Assembly (NCBI RefSeq): GCF_023705585.1
Contig: NZ_BOQE01000001.1
Span: 3,256,710 to 3,320,709 of the forward strand
Source of the DNA: Collibacillus ludicampi
GTDB lineage: Bacteria > Bacillota > Bacilli > Tumebacillales > BOQE01
Direction of reading: 5' to 3'
DNA: 64,000 nt
In this document: positions 61,159 through 64,000 of the stretch, piece by piece
Layout: each line of letters opens with the position of its first letter
How positions within the stretch are numbered: the first letter of the stretch is position 1
Position numbers and translations under genes: made by a program
Notes under the pieces: generated by a model
What the model saw: the letters and a program-made list of their open reading frames with translations, nothing else
Databases searched by the model: none
What the model was told of the DNA's origin: nothing

Positions 61159-62490
61159 ATGAACTTGAGGGAAGAAGCGGCGTCAGACGCAAGAGTCCAT
61201 TTCCGCTGGGATGATCCGCCGAGGGAAGACCTGTATTCGGCCTGTGTCCACTGTGGCATGTGTCTCGAAGCATGCCCCACGTACGTCGAAACGGGACTTG
61301 AGCACCAGTCCCCGCGCGGACGGGTCTATTTGATCAAAGCGGTGGCGGAAGGCCGTATGGAAATTAACGAACATTTCAGCGACCCGATTTTTACCTGCTT
61401 GGATTGCCGGGCTTGTGAAACGGCCTGTCCATCCAATGTGCAGGTCGGACAATTAATTGAGGAAGCGCGGGGGCAGATCCGACAGGCGATTCCGCTGACC
61501 GGATGGAAGGCAGCCGTCCAGGCCTTCTTCCTCCGGGGGATCTTCCCCCATCCCCGGCGTTTGCTCCTGTTGGGCCGCATGACTCGTTGGTATCAGAAAA
61601 GCGGCCTGGGCAAGGCGCTCCGCCAAACGGGCGTGCTCAAAGTCCTGCCGTCGCATCTGCAGGAGATGGAAACCGTTTTGCCGCCGATTCATCCGCCGGT
61701 AACGCAAAGATTTCCCGAGGTCATACCCGCACGGGGGACTGTTCGAAAGCGGGTGGCCTTGCTCACCGGTTGCGTGATGGATGTCGTTTTTGCGGAGGTT
61801 CATGAAGCGACCGTGCATGTCCTGACTCGGAACGGCTACGAAGTCCTGCTGCCGCGCGGGCAGCGATGTTGCGGTGCCCTTCACATCCACGCAGGGGACC
61901 GGGAAACGGGGAAAACATTGGCGCGGCAAAATATCGACGCCTTTTTGGCGGCTGAGGTGGACGCCATTCTGGTCAATGCGGCCGGTTGCGGAGCTGCCCT
62001 CAAAGAGTACGGGGAATTGCTGCACAACGATCCGATGTACCGGGAAAAAGCGAAACGTTTTTCCGCAAAGGTCGAGGATGTGTCCCGGTTTTTATATGTG
62101 AACGGATATGAAAAACCGAAAGGCCGGCTGGACACCCGTGTCGCTTACCATGACGCGTGCCATCTGGCACATGCGCAGGGGATTCGCCTGGAACCGCGCC
62201 GGCTTTTGGGGGAGATCCCCGGGGTGGAGTTGGTGGAGATGCCGGAGGCGGACCGTTGTTGTGGAAGCGCGGGGATCTATAATCTGACCCATCCGGACAT
62301 GGCGGGAAAATTATTGGAGGAGAAGATGAGGAACGTGCCGGAGGAAGCGGACTATATCGCCATGGGCAATCCGGGATGCATGTTGCAGATGGCGGTGGGG
62401 GTCCGGCGGCTGGGAAGGAAACAGAAAGTGGTGCATACCCTGCAGCTTCTTCATTGGTCGTACATGAAGGAACAGGATACGAGATACTGA
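61159..62490 (+). CDS. glcF: Glycolate oxidase iron-sulphur subunit GlcF
   Basis: 443 residues after GGAGGTTTG. Two 4Fe-4S motifs: CVHCGMCLEACPTY and CLDCRACETACPSN. Two CCG domains: QRCCGALHIHAGD and DRCCGSAGIYNLTHP. Passes electrons from the flavin subunits to the quinone pool. Coupled closely with glcE; 56 bases separate it from glcD. Confidence 0.95.
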   Translation: MNLREEAASDARVHFRWDDPPREDLYSACVHCGMCLEACPTYVETGLEHQSPRGRVYLIKAVAEGRMEINEHFSDPIFTCLDCRACETACPSNVQVGQLIEEARGQIRQAIPLTGWKAAVQAFFLRGIFPHPRRLLLLGRMTRWYQKSGLGKALRQTGVLKVLPSHLQEMETVLPPIHPPVTQRFPEVIPARGTVRKRVALLTGCVMDVVFAEVHEATVHVLTRNGYEVLLPRGQRCCGALHIHAGDRETGKTLARQNIDAFLAAEVDAILVNAAGCGAALKEYGELLHNDPMYREKAKRFSAKVEDVSRFLYVNGYEKPKGRLDTRVAYHDACHLAHAQGIRLEPRRLLGEIPGVELVEMPEADRCCGSAGIYNLTHPDMAGKLLEEKMRNVPEEADYIAMGNPGCMLQMAVGVRRLGRKQKVVHTLQLLHWSYMKEQDTRY

Positions 62491-62546
62491 CATCAGATTG
62501 ATAAGGAAGAAAATAGAGAAGAAAAACGGGAAGGAGGTCCGGAAAC

Positions 62547-63986
62547 ATGCCGCCGGAGGATTCTGTCATTCAGGGGTTGATTCAGTTGGTCGGCCCGGGG
62601 GCTGTCTTGCATCGGCAAGAAGATCTGATGGCGTATGAATGCGACGGGTATACGGTTCACAAAGCGGTTCCACGGGCGGTCGTTTTTCCTTCGACGACCG
62701 AGGAGGTTTCCGCTGTTGTGAAATTCCTGCATCAACGGAAAATCTCGTTCGTTCCGCGGGGAGCGGGAACCGGGTTGAGCGGCGGGGCCATTCCTCTGAA
62801 CGGGGAAGTGATCATCAGCCTCGTCAGAATGAAGAAGTTGTTGCACGTGGATTATGAGAACCGGAGGGCTGTCGTTCAACCCGGTTTTGTCAACCTGAAA
62901 TTGACCCACTCGATCGCCGGCAAGGGATATTATTATGCGCCGGATCCCTCCAGCCAGTATGCCTGCACCATCGGCGGCAATGTGGCGGAAAATGCCGGCG
63001 GCGCCCACTGCTTAAAGTACGGCGTGACGACCAACCATATCCTAGGCTTGGAAGTGGTGCTCGCGGACGGGGAAGTGGTGGAATTCGGCGGGATGCCAGA
63101 CCAGCCGGGTTATGATCTGGTGGGCCTCCTTACAGGTTCGGAGGGGACGCTGGGGATCGTGACGAAGATCACGGTGCGGATCCTGAAAAATCCGGAGGGG
63201 AAAAAGACGGTTCTGGCCTATTTTGACCGGGTGCAGGACGCCAGCCAGGCGGTTTCCGATATCATTGCGGCCGGCATTGTTCCCGCCGCTCTGGAAATGA
63301 TGGACCGGATCGCCATCGAGGGGGTGGAAGCGGGCAATTATCCCGTCGGGCATCCGAAAGATCTGGAGGCGCTCCTGTTGATCGAAGTCGATGGGATCAT
63401 TGCCGGTCTTGATGAGCAGATCGACGAAATCCGGAAGATCTGTCACAAGCGGAATGTGCGGGAGATCAAAGTGGCGGCCGATGAGCAGGAACGGGGGAGA
63501 TGGTGGGCCAACCGGAAGACGGCATTCGCGGCGATGGGAGCCATTTCCCCCGATTATCTGGTCCAGGACGGCGTGATTCCGCGGAGCCGGCTGCCGGAAG
63601 TATTGGCCAAAATCGATGAGATCAGCAGGCAATCGGGCCTGCGCATCGCCAACGTATTTCATGCGGGTGATGGAAATCTGCATCCCCTGATTCTGTATGA
63701 TGCGAGGATTCCCGGGCAGACCCAACTGGCGGTCGATGTGGGCAGCCGCGTGTTGCAGGCGTGTGCGGAAGTAGGCGGTTCGATCACCGGGGAGCACGGG
63801 GTCGGGATTGAAAAGCTGGAAGAGATGCGGCTGATTTTCACGGATGAGGAATTGGCCGCCCAGATCCGTATCCGCGACGTCTTCAACCCGCATCAACTGT
63901 TGAATCCCGGGAAACTGTTTCCGACCCCGGGACGTTGTGCGGAAATGAAAAAAGGGACTCAAACGGAAAGAGGGCGCTCGTCATGA
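62547..63986 (+). CDS. glcD: Glycolate oxidase catalytic flavoprotein GlcD
   Basis: 479 residues after GGAAGGAGGTCC. FAD-binding block PRGAGTGLSGGAIPLNGEVI, PDPSSQYACTIGGNVAENAG, and C-terminal FAD-oxidase domain with FHAGDGNLHPLILYD and GGSITGEHGVGIEKL. This is the substrate-oxidising subunit for glycolate or D-2-hydroxy acids. Third gene of glcE-F-D. The C-terminal tail runs into the terminator hairpin. Confidence 0.95.
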   Translation: MPPEDSVIQGLIQLVGPGAVLHRQEDLMAYECDGYTVHKAVPRAVVFPSTTEEVSAVVKFLHQRKISFVPRGAGTGLSGGAIPLNGEVIISLVRMKKLLHVDYENRRAVVQPGFVNLKLTHSIAGKGYYYAPDPSSQYACTIGGNVAENAGGAHCLKYGVTTNHILGLEVVLADGEVVEFGGMPDQPGYDLVGLLTGSEGTLGIVTKITVRILKNPEGKKTVLAYFDRVQDASQAVSDIIAAGIVPAALEMMDRIAIEGVEAGNYPVGHPKDLEALLLIEVDGIIAGLDEQIDEIRKICHKRNVREIKVAADEQERGRWWANRKTAFAAMGAISPDYLVQDGVIPRSRLPEVLAKIDEISRQSGLRIANVFHAGDGNLHPLILYDARIPGQTQLAVDVGSRVLQACAEVGGSITGEHGVGIEKLEEMRLIFTDEELAAQIRIRDVFNPHQLLNPGKLFPTPGRCAEMKKGTQTERGRSS

Positions 63987-63997
63987 GCGCCCTTGTG
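63971..63997 (+). terminator. Probable terminator at the window end
   Basis: AGGGCGCTC, loop GTCAT, GAGCGCCCT then TTG; the hairpin overlaps the last codons of glcD. Confidence 0.55.
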
Positions 63998-64000
63998 CGT

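Overview
The window comes from an endospore-forming, low-to-medium GC Firmicute of the order Bacillales; genus not assignable from sequence alone. Evidence: several YjcZ-type small spore proteins, a CotA-type laccase, a KinB-like kinase, a LexA/DinR-regulated YolD protein, an extended SodF-like superoxide dismutase, strong AGGAGG-type ribosome sites, and a heterocycloanthracin-type peptide cluster.

Region 1 (1-19.0 kb) is a conjugation-like module, all on the + strand: a CpaF/TadA-type ATPase (5' end outside the window), two TadB/TadC-like membrane proteins, small membrane proteins, a TadE-like pseudopilin, an EAL-domain protein, secreted proteins, a lytic transglycosylase/NlpC-P60 enzyme, a possible ribbon-helix-helix protein, a HerA/VirD4-like DNA-transfer ATPase and a replication-relaxation (MobC-like) protein. 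Several junctions carry a hairpin whose 3' arm is the Shine-Dalgarno sequence of the next gene. An AT-rich methyltransferase plus KinB-like kinase pair sits inside as cargo.

Region 2 (19.0-26.1 kb) begins with a truncated SOS peptidase gene, then a compact TOMM (thiazole/oxazole-modified peptide) operon: a precursor whose core has 14 cysteines in strict C-x-x register, an attenuator-like hairpin, an E1/ThiF-like maturation protein, a fused ThiF-YcaO cyclodehydratase and a two-domain SagB-type dehydrogenase. No exporter or immunity gene is visible.

Region 3 (26.1-41.5 kb) is accessory and decayed: YjcZ spore genes, two copies of a pseudoknotted RNA candidate, a CotA laccase, an intact IS3/IS150-type element, LexA-boxed small genes, a frameshifted collagen-like gene, relics (HNH, excisionase, IS256, possible group II intron), an 18-bp tandem repeat and a 3'-truncated comM.

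Region 4 (41.5-57.5 kb) holds enoyl-CoA hydratase/MarR, a broken TIM-barrel gene, three cyclic-di-GMP-I riboswitch copies (33.8, 44.6 and 48.3 kb) driving two paralogous DNA-binding-like proteins and a PLP decarboxylase-chemoreceptor operon, a second comM fragment fused to a 3' fragment of sucA, a frameshifted sucB, SodF, a PaiB-like protein, a CoA-transferase, and an ArsR regulator next to a short-chain dehydrogenase with matching operators.

Region 5 (57.6-64 kb) is a tidy, higher-GC lactate/glycolate utilisation block: lactate permease, then glcE-glcF-glcD. Its products would import and oxidise 2-hydroxy acids.
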